Program-made: the position numbers and the translations under genes
NCBI GenBank assembly: GCA_046329435.1
Contig: JAXLUR010000003.1
Span: 496,001-560,000, forward strand
Origin: M3007 sp046329435
GTDB taxonomy: Bacteria > Bacteroidota > Bacteroidia > Chitinophagales > Saprospiraceae
Direction of reading: 5' to 3'
Length of the DNA: 64,000 bases
Notes under the pieces: model-generated
What the model was told of the DNA's origin: nothing
The model's database searches: none
Seen by the model: the letters and a program-made list of their open reading frames with translations, nothing else
Shown: positions 17,780 to 26,912 of the stretch, piece after piece
Numbering within the stretch: the first letter of the stretch is position 1
Layout: the number at the start of each line of letters is the position of its first letter

Positions 17780-19189
17780 ATGAAAAAACTACTCTTTTTC
17801 CTGGTCCTGATCCCCGGCCTCGCCCTGGCGCAAAAACCCGCCAAGACGCCCGCTTCGAAAGCCCCGGCGGCCAAAAATCAGGGCCCCGTCACCCTGGTGT
17901 GCAAGATCATCGGTCAGCCGCTCAATACCGACAGCATGACCCTTTACGAATATGCCGGCCTCGCCATGCGCCCCGTGCAACGCGCCGGACGCCGCCCCGA
18001 CAGTTCTTTTGTGTTCACGATCCCGCACGCCAAACCACACTTCTACGGCGTAGGTTTCTCTGAAAACGGCGCCGCGCGCATCATTCTGGGCGATGAGCCG
18101 GACGTGACGCTCTGGGCCAATGCCCAGTATCTCGACAAGGCCCGCACCCTCAACTCGCCGGCCAACCGCGCTTTTGAAAACATGCGCAAACGCGTCGATG
18201 CCTACAAACTCGAAGGCGAAACCCACCGCATCGCCTATCAGCAAGCCATCAGCGAAAACAACAAACAACTCCAGACCACGGTGCAAACCCGTTTTCAACA
18301 GCTGGAAAAAGCCAAAACCCAATACCTCGACTCGCTTAAAAAAGCCAATCCCATGCTCTGGCGCTCTGCTTCACTGATGCTGACGCCCAACCGCGAAGCG
18401 GAAAAAGACCCCAACGCCTACACCAGCCAGGAGCAGTTTCTGACCAGGGAATATTTCCGTTATGCCAATCTTGCCGATCGCGGTTACGACGATTGCCCCG
18501 ATGTGTTCACGGCCTTCGAAGCCTTTGCCAAGATCGTCAACGACAACGGCGGCGACAACATAAAACAACTCGCCGACGCCCAGCTCGCCAAAATACCCGC
18601 CGGCTCTCTGAGCTATCGAATGGCCCTGGGCGGTCTGGTATCAGGCTTTAAAACCGCGCAAAGCCAGTTTTACCCGGCTTATACCCAACAATACATCAAC
18701 GCCTACAAAGACCAGAGCTACGGCGAGGTCAACCGCGTCGAGTACGAACTCAAACGCGCCGGCGCTTTCACGCCCGGCATGCCGGCCCCCGATCTTATCG
18801 GCATGTCGCCCGACAGCCAGATGGTGCAGCTGTCCAACTTCCGCGGCAACTACCTGCTGATCGATTTCTGGGCCAGCTGGTGCGGTCCGTGCCGCCGCGA
18901 AAACCCCAACGTGAAGGCCATGTACGAGAAATATCACCCCAAAGGCTTCAACATCGTCGGCGTCAGTCTCGACCGCGAACGTGGCGCCTGGGTGAAAGCG
19001 ATTGAAGCCGACGGCCTCGTCTGGTCGCACATGAGCGACCTCAAAGGCTGGAACAGCGAACACGCCAAAATCTACAGCGTGTCGTCCATCCCGCAGACGG
19101 TGCTGCTGGACAAGGAAGGGCGAATCGTGGCGCGCAACCTGCGCGGCGAAGCCTTGCAGGAAAAACTGAAATCGATTTACGGCGAATAA
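17780..19189 (+). CDS. TlpA-like thiol-disulfide oxidoreductase with DUF4369-like N-domain
   Basis: A 469-residue periplasmic protein starting at ATG 17780 with a signal peptide (MKKLLFFLVLIPGLALA). Residues about 35-125 look like the DUF4369 beta domain that precedes many Bacteroidota AhpC/TSA proteins (VTLVCKIIGQPLNTDSMTLY). A helical middle follows (YQQAISENNKQLQTTVQTRF). The C-terminal ~140 residues are a redoxin/TlpA fold with the active-site motif WASWCGPCRRENP and the cis-Pro region SSIPQTVLLDKEGRI. It would reduce or isomerise disulfides in exported proteins. The partner is not encoded nearby. A strong terminator follows at 19211. Confidence 0.88.
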   Translation: MKKLLFFLVLIPGLALAQKPAKTPASKAPAAKNQGPVTLVCKIIGQPLNTDSMTLYEYAGLAMRPVQRAGRRPDSSFVFTIPHAKPHFYGVGFSENGAARIILGDEPDVTLWANAQYLDKARTLNSPANRAFENMRKRVDAYKLEGETHRIAYQQAISENNKQLQTTVQTRFQQLEKAKTQYLDSLKKANPMLWRSASLMLTPNREAEKDPNAYTSQEQFLTREYFRYANLADRGYDDCPDVFTAFEAFAKIVNDNGGDNIKQLADAQLAKIPAGSLSYRMALGGLVSGFKTAQSQFYPAYTQQYINAYKDQSYGEVNRVEYELKRAGAFTPGMPAPDLIGMSPDSQMVQLSNFRGNYLLIDFWASWCGPCRRENPNVKAMYEKYHPKGFNIVGVSLDRERGAWVKAIEADGLVWSHMSDLKGWNSEHAKIYSVSSIPQTVLLDKEGRIVARNLRGEALQEKLKSIYGE

Positions 19190-19210
19190 CATTTTCCCTC
19201 CGATACCGCC

Positions 19211-19250
19211 GGGCTGCCTTTCGACAAAAGGGGAAGGCAGCCCTTTTTTA
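19211..19250 (+). terminator. Intrinsic terminator after the TlpA-like gene
   Basis: Ten-base stem GGGCTGCCTT/AAGGCAGCCC (19211-19220 and 19234-19243) followed by six T. It separates the TlpA-like gene from the conflict operon. Confidence 0.85.
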
Positions 19251-19304
19251 TTTTACCAAGGCGGGGCCGTCAAAAATTTGGTTAGGTGTATTTCAAAATA
19301 AAAT

Positions 19305-19312
19305 TAATTTTG
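19305..19312 (+). promoter_or_regulatory. Possible -7 box (TAATTTTG) of the SIR2/nSTAND1/WD40 operon
   Basis: Fits TAnnTTTG in an AT-rich stretch 73 bases before the ATG at 19386 and just after a terminator. The nearest TTTG upstream (19277-19280) is 24 bases away, longer than the usual spacing. Confidence 0.4.
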
Positions 19313-19385
19313 CCAAGTCTTTGAGGCCTAATTATGAAGGGTTTACCACTCTTTTTCCTGCCAATGATGCAATCGACCCGCCTTT

Positions 19386-20531
19386 ATGGAGTACCTCAAT
19401 ATTGACCGTTTTATTACCAGCGCCAAAAACAGGTTGAAGCGTAAGAAATGCGTGTTGTTTTTGGGGCCACGCTTTGGTGAAACCGATCAGGGTAAAACAG
19501 CCAGCGAAACCATTCGCGAGATGCTCGCCGACCGCGAAGACATCATTCACAACCTCGACGAGGAGTTCGACAATCTGTTCATCCTGAAAGACGCCAAACA
19601 GTCGCAGGTTTTTGAACTGCAGGGCATGCTGGCCACCTACTACAGCGATATGCAGCCCGGCGACATTTACAAAACCATCGCCCAGTTGCCTTTCCGCGCC
19701 GTCATTTGTTGCACCCCCGATCTGATGCTCAAAAAAGCCTACGAATCGCTGGGCATGACGGTGGATTTCCATTACTACAGCCACAAAGGCCAGGAGGAAA
19801 CGGACATCAAAGACGACCCCGACACCCGCGTGGTGTACAACCTGTTCGGCACCGCCGAAAACGATGAAACGCTCATCGTGACCTACGAAGCGTTCTTTCG
19901 CTTCGTCGTTAATCTGCTCAGCAGCGGCGACCGCCTTCCGGGCGCCTTGCACCATATTTTTCAGGATGCCGAAATGTTCATGCTGCTCGGCTTCGACCTG
20001 AACAAATGGTATGTGCCCCTCATCGTACGCAAACTCAACGAACGGCAGGGCAGCATCGACACCTCCCGCACGTCCATCCTGACACTCGACACGACCTTCC
20101 GCCCGGAAGCCGAACAAAGGCTTTCGACCACCCTGATCGTCGTGGAAAATCAGACCGATGTCGTGTTGAAAAGAATCAGCGAGGCCATGAGCGACCAGGC
20201 GCCGCAGCCGCAGCCCGGTGTTGACAAGGAAAAACTGGCGCCCGAAACCCTGAAAAACATCCTCGACGGCGTGGTGGAATATATCGGCAACGACAACCTC
20301 ATACAGGCTTTCCAGCTGCTGATGAGCAATGCCGACCATCTCGCGCTCGATCAGAACAACCGCTCCAACATGTGGCTTTTGCAACGCAGAGCCATGTCGG
20401 CCAAACAATCATTCGCGTCCGATCTGATCAGTTACAGAGAAATGAATACCGAACTGGCCAATGTGAGCAAAGCCATACTCGACCTGGTCGAAGCCCTGCG
20501 AAAAACTATCCCGGCCAGCCCCAACAACTGA
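19386..20531 (+). CDS. SIR2-like domain protein with effector-associated-type C-terminus
   Basis: A 381-residue protein, first gene of the conflict-like operon. Residues about 18-250 carry the SIR2_2-like fold pattern: a glycine loop at 25-31 (FLGPRFG), ICCTPDLM at 107-114 where active enzymes have TTNYD, YNLFGT at 151-156 where they have LHG, TYEAFFRFV, and LLGFDLNKW at about 200-208, the usual late strand. Asn and His of the NAD-hydrolase centre are thus replaced. Residues about 285-378 are helical (ETLKNILDGVVEYIGNDNLI ... SANVSK-type end near LDLVEAL) and resemble an effector-associated domain (EAD11-like) that recruits effectors to NTPases by like-with-like contact. Fold assignment is by motif pattern; catalytic loss is inferred. 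Confidence 0.65.
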   Translation: MEYLNIDRFITSAKNRLKRKKCVLFLGPRFGETDQGKTASETIREMLADREDIIHNLDEEFDNLFILKDAKQSQVFELQGMLATYYSDMQPGDIYKTIAQLPFRAVICCTPDLMLKKAYESLGMTVDFHYYSHKGQEETDIKDDPDTRVVYNLFGTAENDETLIVTYEAFFRFVVNLLSSGDRLPGALHHIFQDAEMFMLLGFDLNKWYVPLIVRKLNERQGSIDTSRTSILTLDTTFRPEAEQRLSTTLIVVENQTDVVLKRISEAMSDQAPQPQPGVDKEKLAPETLKNILDGVVEYIGNDNLIQAFQLLMSNADHLALDQNNRSNMWLLQRRAMSAKQSFASDLISYREMNTELANVSKAILDLVEALRKTIPASPNN

Positions 20532-20559
20532 AAACCGCCCTTAAAACACCGAACGTTTC

Positions 20560-22872
20560 ATGTCTGAACCGACGCTCAGTTCCATCAAAAGATATCCGGG
20601 GTCCCAGCCTTTTCAGCGGGATCAGCAGCATATTTTCTTTGGTCGGGAGCAAGACATCGAGAACCTGTACCGCACGATCAACCTCAACGACCTGACTGTT
20701 CTGTACGGCGATTCCGGGTTGGGAAAAAGTTCGTTGCTCAACGCGGGCGTGATTCCGAAATTCACCGATCAGGGCGTTACCGCCCTGTTTCCCCGTTTTT
20801 ACGGCTACAACAAAGACAACCCCGCCGATCCGCTCAAGAATATCCTCTCCCAATTGCGCCAGGCCGCGAAAACCTTGCCGCCCGACGGCAATCCGGGCGA
20901 CCTGGGAGAAGAAACGGTGTTCATGTCGAGCGTGCAAAACGACCCCGAACAACAAACCCTCTGGCAACAGGTCAAATCGGTCCTCTGGCGGCAAAACAAA
21001 CTGCAGGAACTGGCCATTGCACGTGCCGGCAATGCCCCTTCTTCAAACGGAAGCCCCGGCGAGGAAGAGGCGGACAATGCCCGGCCAAACCAGGGCAAAC
21101 CGGGCTACATTCTCGTATTCGACCAGTTCGAAGAACTTTTTTCCTACCCCAACGAAGACATCATAGCATTCGGACGAGCGTTTGGCGAATTGCTGGACAA
21201 CCGTATGCCCGAAGGATTCCGGAAGGAATTCTACACCCGCATCAAAAGCGAAGGCGGTTCTTCCTTTTCGGCAGAAGAAATGGACTTTATGGAGAAGTCG
21301 CTGCCGTTAAAAATCGTGATCGGCATCCGGTTCGACCGCCTGGGCCTGTTGAAACAACTGGCGCAGTTTTACCCCAACATCCTGCTCAACCAAAACCTTT
21401 TCCGGCTGCTACCGCTCAATATAAAACAGGGCAGGCAGGCTATCGTCAATCCGGCCCGGCAGGACGGCCCCTTCACCACCCCCAAATTCGAATATGCCGA
21501 TGAAACCCTCGACGCCATCCTGTCGTACCTGACCGAAGCGAAGGAAAACGCCAGCGTCGATACCACCCAACTCCAGATTATTTGCCAATACGCGGAGAAC
21601 AAGGTCGTCAGGGAAGAAGGGCAGATCATCCGGCCCGAAGACCTGGGCGATTTGCGCGACATCTCCAAGAACTATTACCGGGAGGTCATACAGTCGTTGC
21701 CGGCGAACGAACAGGAACTGGCCCAGGACATGACCGAAAACAGGATGATCTTCGAACAGGATCAGCTGCGGCTCAGTCTGTACGCCAAACAAATCAAAAA
21801 ACTGTATCCCGGCATCTCCGATACCACCCTGGAAGCCCTTGTCCGATCGCACCTGCTCCGGGTAGAGGAACGATCGGGCGAGCTGATCTACGAAATCAGC
21901 CATGATGCCCTCGTAGCCCCTATCCTCGCTGCCAAAAAGATACGGGACGAGGAAACCGAGCGCATCAAAAAAGAAGCGGAAGAAGCCGAACGCCGGCGCA
22001 AGGAAGCGGAAGAAGCCGAAATCGAACGGCAACGGCTGCTGGCCGAAGCCGAGGCCGAAAAACAACGCCTGATCGCCGAAGCAGAAGCCGAACACATACG
22101 CCTGGAAGGAGAACGCAAAGCCGCGGCAGAAGCAGCCGAACGCGCGCGTTTGCTGCGCGAAAGAACGATTTTCAGGCGCATCGCTTTCGTGGTCGGCACA
22201 CTGGCACTGGCAGCCTTGATCTTTGCATATCAGGCCTATAACCAAAGCCGGAAAGCGCAAGCCGCAGAAGAAAAAGCGAATCAATTGCGTATTACCGCCG
22301 ATTCAAATGCCCGCCAGGCCGCCATCGAACGCGACAGTGCCAACCTCTTGCGCGAAAAATTGAGCATTGTAACCTTCAACAACCTGCTCAAGCGCGGCGA
22401 ACTGCTGATGGAGCAGAAAAAATTCCAGGACGCCCTGGAGAACTTCCTGCAGGCAAGGGAAATGTCAACTGCCAATCAGGATGTCACCTACCTCGACCGT
22501 TTGATCATTACCTGCCGCTCCGGCGCAGAAAACGAACGCCGATACACCGAACTGATGCGCCAGGCCGACCAGCTGCGCGACAACAAGAAATACCTCGAAG
22601 CTTACGACAAATACCAGGCAGCGCTCGCACTCAACTACGACGACCAGCCCCGGCAAAGTTTGTCTTTCCTCAACAGTGAACTGATCAACCAGTGCAACAA
22701 TGAATTGCGAAGAGCGGAAATATTTTTGAACGACGGCAAAGACAAAGACGACGCCTGCAACGTGATAACAAATTATGTGGACCCTATTCTGAACAAACTG
22801 AATATCAAACCCACGGATGAATTGAGGCTGAAACGCAACGCCATCCACAACAAAGCCTGCCCCAGGCAATAA
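20560..22872 (+). CDS. nSTAND1 NTPase with coiled coil, membrane helix and TPR-like tail
   Basis: A 770-residue STAND-class ATPase. It opens with the nSTAND1 signature (RYPGSQPFQRDQQHIFFGRE), then the Walker A loop G50-DSGLGKS-57 and Walker B ILVFDQFEELF (Asp188), as in NLR-like switch proteins. The NTPase and helical arm run to about residue 440 (ISHDALVAP is the typical end). A charged coiled coil covers about 463-538, one membrane helix about 540-560 (FVVGTLALAALIFAY), and a TPR-like helical tail about 605-770 (LKRGELLMEQKKFQDALENF). Its start is 28 bp after the SIR2-like stop. The likely role is a nucleotide-driven switch that oligomerises on sensing a trigger. Orientation suggests NTPase inside and TPR tail outside the inner membrane. 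Confidence 0.85.
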   Translation: MSEPTLSSIKRYPGSQPFQRDQQHIFFGREQDIENLYRTINLNDLTVLYGDSGLGKSSLLNAGVIPKFTDQGVTALFPRFYGYNKDNPADPLKNILSQLRQAAKTLPPDGNPGDLGEETVFMSSVQNDPEQQTLWQQVKSVLWRQNKLQELAIARAGNAPSSNGSPGEEEADNARPNQGKPGYILVFDQFEELFSYPNEDIIAFGRAFGELLDNRMPEGFRKEFYTRIKSEGGSSFSAEEMDFMEKSLPLKIVIGIRFDRLGLLKQLAQFYPNILLNQNLFRLLPLNIKQGRQAIVNPARQDGPFTTPKFEYADETLDAILSYLTEAKENASVDTTQLQIICQYAENKVVREEGQIIRPEDLGDLRDISKNYYREVIQSLPANEQELAQDMTENRMIFEQDQLRLSLYAKQIKKLYPGISDTTLEALVRSHLLRVEERSGELIYEISHDALVAPILAAKKIRDEETERIKKEAEEAERRRKEAEEAEIERQRLLAEAEAEKQRLIAEAEAEHIRLEGERKAAAEAAERARLLRERTIFRRIAFVVGTLALAALIFAYQAYNQSRKAQAAEEKANQLRITADSNARQAAIERDSANLLREKLSIVTFNNLLKRGELLMEQKKFQDALENFLQAREMSTANQDVTYLDRLIITCRSGAENERRYTELMRQADQLRDNKKYLEAYDKYQAALALNYDDQPRQSLSFLNSELINQCNNELRRAEIFLNDGKDKDDACNVITNYVDPILNKLNIKPTDELRLKRNAIHNKACPRQ

Positions 22873-22886
22873 ACCAGCTGCCTGCC

Positions 22887-25800
22887 ATGTTCAAGCGAAT
22901 CTACCTTCCGGCTTTTTTTTTCCTGCTGCTGCTCGCCGGCCAGTCGCTGACCGCCCAGCAGAATGCGGATACAAGCTGCTATAAAAAGTACATTGAAAGG
23001 GGCAAATACGCCATCAGCGTCAATAATTACAAAGACGCGATCGGCTATTTTAAAACCGCCGCAGAATGCCGGGATATCAATGCCCGATTTAAACTGGAAG
23101 CTGATTCCCTTGCCCGCGATGCGGCGTCCATCTTCGACAGTATCCTCGTTATTTCGTGGGCTTACCAGATCGCAGGCGACGCCATTACCCTGTCAAAAGA
23201 GGACCCCACTCAAGCGGTCAGGCTGGTGCACGAAGCCTGCAAGGTCACCCATAACCGGACCAAATTTGCCGTTGACATTCGCCGAAACCTGATCGAAGAC
23301 CCCGGCCTCACCTTTTACAGTAATGAACTGGATTGCGACTGCACCATCAGCTCGCTGGCCGCTGCGCGCGACAATCAGACCGTAGCCATCGGCTGCCAAA
23401 AGTCCGGCGAGATCAAGATTTACAACCTGAAAACCCGCGAACTGATTACCCTGGGCAGCCACGTCAGCGACAATTCGCGCTCGACCAAACAAACCGACAT
23501 CCTGTACCTCAGTTTTTCCAGCAAGGGAGACAAACTGCTCAGTGGCGGAAAAGACGGCTCCTTGTTCCTCTGGCAAAAAGTGAATAACACCTGGCAACTC
23601 AAGAAAAAATACGAGCCGGTCTCCGACTTGCGCGCAGTGGCTTTCTACCTGGGTGATGAAGCGATGTTGGTCGCCTCGGGCCGCAAGGTAACCGTTCGTT
23701 CGACTGCCAATTCGCGCACCATCGTCCAAACTTTCGACGATATGCCGGCCGACATCCTGAGCATGTCCTATTCGTCTGATGGCAAAATCGCCTGCGCACT
23801 GAGCAATTTCGTGATTCGCGTGTGGCCGGGCACCGACCAAAATCAGTACTTCGACCTGAGAGGGCACACCGACAAGGTGCTGTCGGTACAGTTTTCCAGA
23901 AACAGTCGCCTGCTTATATCCGGCGGCGCCGACCACAACGCCATCCTCTGGGACGCCGAAACCGGAGCACTCGTCCGCACTTTCGAGCGGCATACCGGCG
24001 AGGTTCGATCAGCTTCTTTTTTTGACGACGACGACAAAATCATCACTGCCGGCAACGACCACTACGTCTATCTCTGGGATCGCAACGGCGCCTTGTTGCA
24101 AACGCTGCTGTGTGGGCCGGAATTCAACGGTATCGCATTGGGGCCTCCCGATAAGAAACATGTTCTGACCGGCGATCTAGACCTCCGGTTCTGGCCGATC
24201 TCGTGGTCGGTTTTCAACGATAACTCGCCGCATATTGCCGAAATAACAAGCCTGTCCGTTGCCCCCGGCGACGAACTGTGCCTGACCGGCAGCAAAGACC
24301 ACACCGCCAAAATCTGGAATATCGAAAGCCAGGATGTGCTTTGGACTTTTCAGGCGGAAGACGAGGTGGTGGCGGTGGATTGGTCGCTCGACGGCAATTA
24401 TTTCATGATCGGACTGCGAAACGGCACCATCCACCTTTTCGACAGCGACCGCTTGCTGATCAGCACCTTCAGGGGCCAGCACAGCTCTTCCCTGACCTGC
24501 CTGGCCCTCTCGCCCGACGGCAAACACTACATTTCCGGCAGCCGCGACGGGCTGGCCAAGGTTTGGGAACTCAATGGCAGCAACAACCCTACGCTCGTCA
24601 GTACCCTGACCGACCGCAGCGACGTATCATCGGTGGCATGGTCGCCCAACGGCCTGATGATCGCCATCGGATTTCTCAACGAGAACGTCAAAATTTATCC
24701 CTGGGACAAACCCAAACCGCTCAATTCGCGACCAATCACCCTGCGCGACAGCGTCAACTGCCTGCGTTTTTCACCCGATAATAAATCCCTGCTGGTTTGC
24801 GGATCGTATGGCGCCGCCCAGCTGTTCACGCTGAAAGGGCACAGCGTCCAGTCGTTCGACCTGGCATCGGACGACGTCAGTGTAATGGCCTGCGATTTTT
24901 CTTCTTACGGCAATCGTATTGCGCTGGCTACACGGGTGGGGAAAGTCAAAATTTTCGCCCTGATGAACAAAGAATGGGTAAAGAAATCCTACGCAAAGGC
25001 CCTCCCCGGCAGGATCACTTGTGTTCGCTGGCTCAAAAACAAGGGCCAGATTCTCGTCGCAGGAGAAGACGGCCGCATTAGGCTTTTAGACGAGGAGATG
25101 AAAACCTTGAAAGTTTATCGCGGTCATACAGGGGATATTCAGTACGGTGTCATGGCGGCGAAAAGAACATTTTTTATCACCGCCGGCGCCGACCAGACAG
25201 TCAAATTCTGGAACAAAAACAACCGCGAACTGCTGAGTCACCCGGTCAAAGGCCCCATAACGGCCATCGCACTGCATGCGCCCAACGGCAGAACCGTGCT
25301 GGCCGGAGTTACCGAAAACAAAAAAGGCAAACTCTACCGGTTTACATTCGGAAAATCAGAAGTCGTCGATACGCTGATTTATACTTTCCAGGGCAATATT
25401 CAGGCCATCAGTTGTTTGTTCAAGGGCGACAGCTCCCGCTTTGCCGCGGGCGACAACAGAGGCAACATCAGGGTACTCGACCGCCACTACAAGGCACTGC
25501 GTGAAAAACAGTTCAAAAGTCCGCTTACTACCCTGACCTTTTCGCCCAAATCCGGGCGCTTGCTGGCAGTCGGCGTTACCTCTACCCGGTTCGATATCGG
25601 GCTCGACAACTCCCTCTACCTGTGGGACTGGCAAAAAGACAAGATTACCGATACCCTTCCCCACCTGTGGGCGATCAGATCGGCGGCGTTCAATGCCGAC
25701 GAACAATTGCTGGCCACCGGCGACGACCAGGGCACTATCAACTTCTGGAAGGTGCAGGGCGGCGAATTGCTCAAAAAGTGTGAAAGCCAGGATACCATCC

Positions 25801-26765
25801 GCAGTTTGTGTTTTTCACCCGGCGGCAAGTACCTGTTGAGCACGGATGCCAGCGGGAATACCCACATCTGGGACGCTTCGGAAGATATGAGCGCCACCCA
25901 CGTGCTGATGTCGATACAATTGCCCAACGATCAGATCATATCCGCCAGTTTTGCTTCCGATGATACCATCGTCGTATTTGGAAAGCGCACAGGCGCATCG
26001 TTTATCCCCAACCGGCTGGGGCAACTCGACCGAAACGATGCGGAAATCGCCCCCCTGGATTTTAACCTCCGGCTGGAACACAACATCAATCCGGACATCA
26101 GGGAATGCCTGAGCTCTACCGACCCGGAAACGGTGACCGAATGTGCCCGGTTTTATCTCACCAGTTATCTAAGACTTGACGACGATCCGCTGGCCTTTGA
26201 CAAAGCAGATTCGATTTTTACCCGGCTGGGTCCCGAGCAACGCCGGGGTCAGGCACTCATGAAAGACTACTATTCCATGTATGCCCGAAAGGGAATCGAA
26301 CTGAACGAAAGCAAACGCTACAACGACCTGATCTACATCCGGGAGCGCCAGATTATGGTTTCGAAAGACCTGGTCCGGATCGACACCGCGTCGAGAAACT
26401 ACCGCACCTACCTGATCGAAGCATACTGGAGCCAGTCGTGGTACCTCATCCTCACCGGTCAGTACGCCAAAGGCCTGAGCGTCGCCAAAACCGGCTGGGA
26501 AATACCCGGCAGAAGCAGCGAACAGGAAGGTATCATGACCAATATCCTGCTGGCCCAGCTCCTGCTGGCTGGCAACGAAACCGAATTTGCGGCGGTAAAA
26601 AAGTCGTACGAAAGCTACGCCAAAAAGCCCTTGATCAATGGCGAGGAAACCTTCGGCGACATCTTCGCCGCCGACTTCAAAGACTTCCTTGCAGCCAATC
26701 CGAACCTGCCCAAAGAACAGCGTACCAAAATAGACCGGATCAAAACCGAGGTATTGAATCAATAA
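22887..26765 (+). CDS. Secreted protein with ~20 WD40 repeats and helical flanks
   Basis: A 1292-residue protein 14 bp after the nSTAND1 gene. It begins with a signal peptide (MFKRIYLPAFFFLLLLAGQS, cleavage near LTAQQ), then a TPR-like pair (YAISVNNYKDAIGYFKTAAE). From about residue 150 to 1050 I count roughly 20 WD40 blades, such as KVLSVQFSRNSRLLISGGAD, DGLAKVWEL and QLLATGDDQGTINFWKV, enough for about three propellers. The C-terminal ~220 residues are helical (GLSVAKTGWEIPGRSSEQEG). WD40 arrays are the common sensor or scaffold part of STAND-based conflict systems; here the signal peptide would place it in the periplasm. The ligand is unknown. Confidence 0.85.
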   Translation: MFKRIYLPAFFFLLLLAGQSLTAQQNADTSCYKKYIERGKYAISVNNYKDAIGYFKTAAECRDINARFKLEADSLARDAASIFDSILVISWAYQIAGDAITLSKEDPTQAVRLVHEACKVTHNRTKFAVDIRRNLIEDPGLTFYSNELDCDCTISSLAAARDNQTVAIGCQKSGEIKIYNLKTRELITLGSHVSDNSRSTKQTDILYLSFSSKGDKLLSGGKDGSLFLWQKVNNTWQLKKKYEPVSDLRAVAFYLGDEAMLVASGRKVTVRSTANSRTIVQTFDDMPADILSMSYSSDGKIACALSNFVIRVWPGTDQNQYFDLRGHTDKVLSVQFSRNSRLLISGGADHNAILWDAETGALVRTFERHTGEVRSASFFDDDDKIITAGNDHYVYLWDRNGALLQTLLCGPEFNGIALGPPDKKHVLTGDLDLRFWPISWSVFNDNSPHIAEITSLSVAPGDELCLTGSKDHTAKIWNIESQDVLWTFQAEDEVVAVDWSLDGNYFMIGLRNGTIHLFDSDRLLISTFRGQHSSSLTCLALSPDGKHYISGSRDGLAKVWELNGSNNPTLVSTLTDRSDVSSVAWSPNGLMIAIGFLNENVKIYPWDKPKPLNSRPITLRDSVNCLRFSPDNKSLLVCGSYGAAQLFTLKGHSVQSFDLASDDVSVMACDFSSYGNRIALATRVGKVKIFALMNKEWVKKSYAKALPGRITCVRWLKNKGQILVAGEDGRIRLLDEEMKTLKVYRGHTGDIQYGVMAAKRTFFITAGADQTVKFWNKNNRELLSHPVKGPITAIALHAPNGRTVLAGVTENKKGKLYRFTFGKSEVVDTLIYTFQGNIQAISCLFKGDSSRFAAGDNRGNIRVLDRHYKALREKQFKSPLTTLTFSPKSGRLLAVGVTSTRFDIGLDNSLYLWDWQKDKITDTLPHLWAIRSAAFNADEQLLATGDDQGTINFWKVQGGELLKKCESQDTIRSLCFSPGGKYLLSTDASGNTHIWDASEDMSATHVLMSIQLPNDQIISASFASDDTIVVFGKRTGASFIPNRLGQLDRNDAEIAPLDFNLRLEHNINPDIRECLSSTDPETVTECARFYLTSYLRLDDDPLAFDKADSIFTRLGPEQRRGQALMKDYYSMYARKGIELNESKRYNDLIYIRERQIMVSKDLVRIDTASRNYRTYLIEAYWSQSWYLILTGQYAKGLSVAKTGWEIPGRSSEQEGIMTNILLAQLLLAGNETEFAAVKKSYESYAKKPLINGEETFGDIFAADFKDFLAANPNLPKEQRTKIDRIKTEVLNQ

Positions 26766-26852
26766 ACTTGTCCTGCCCAGGCGAATAAGGGAGATATAAT
26801 TTTTCGGTTACAGCCCGTTCAACATACTCGTAGCGTTGGCGCCCGGACATAA

Positions 26853-26890
26853 AAAAAGCGCAGCCCCTTTTCCGAAGGACTGCGCTTTTT
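26853..26890. terminator. Bidirectional terminator
   Basis: Stem AAAAAGCGCAG/CTGCGCTTTTT (26853-26863 and 26880-26890) flanked by A- and T-runs on both sides. It lies between the WD40 gene (+) and the convergent barrel gene (-), and can end both. Confidence 0.85.
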
Positions 26891-26912
26891 CTTTATGCGG
26901 GTGATTGTTTTT

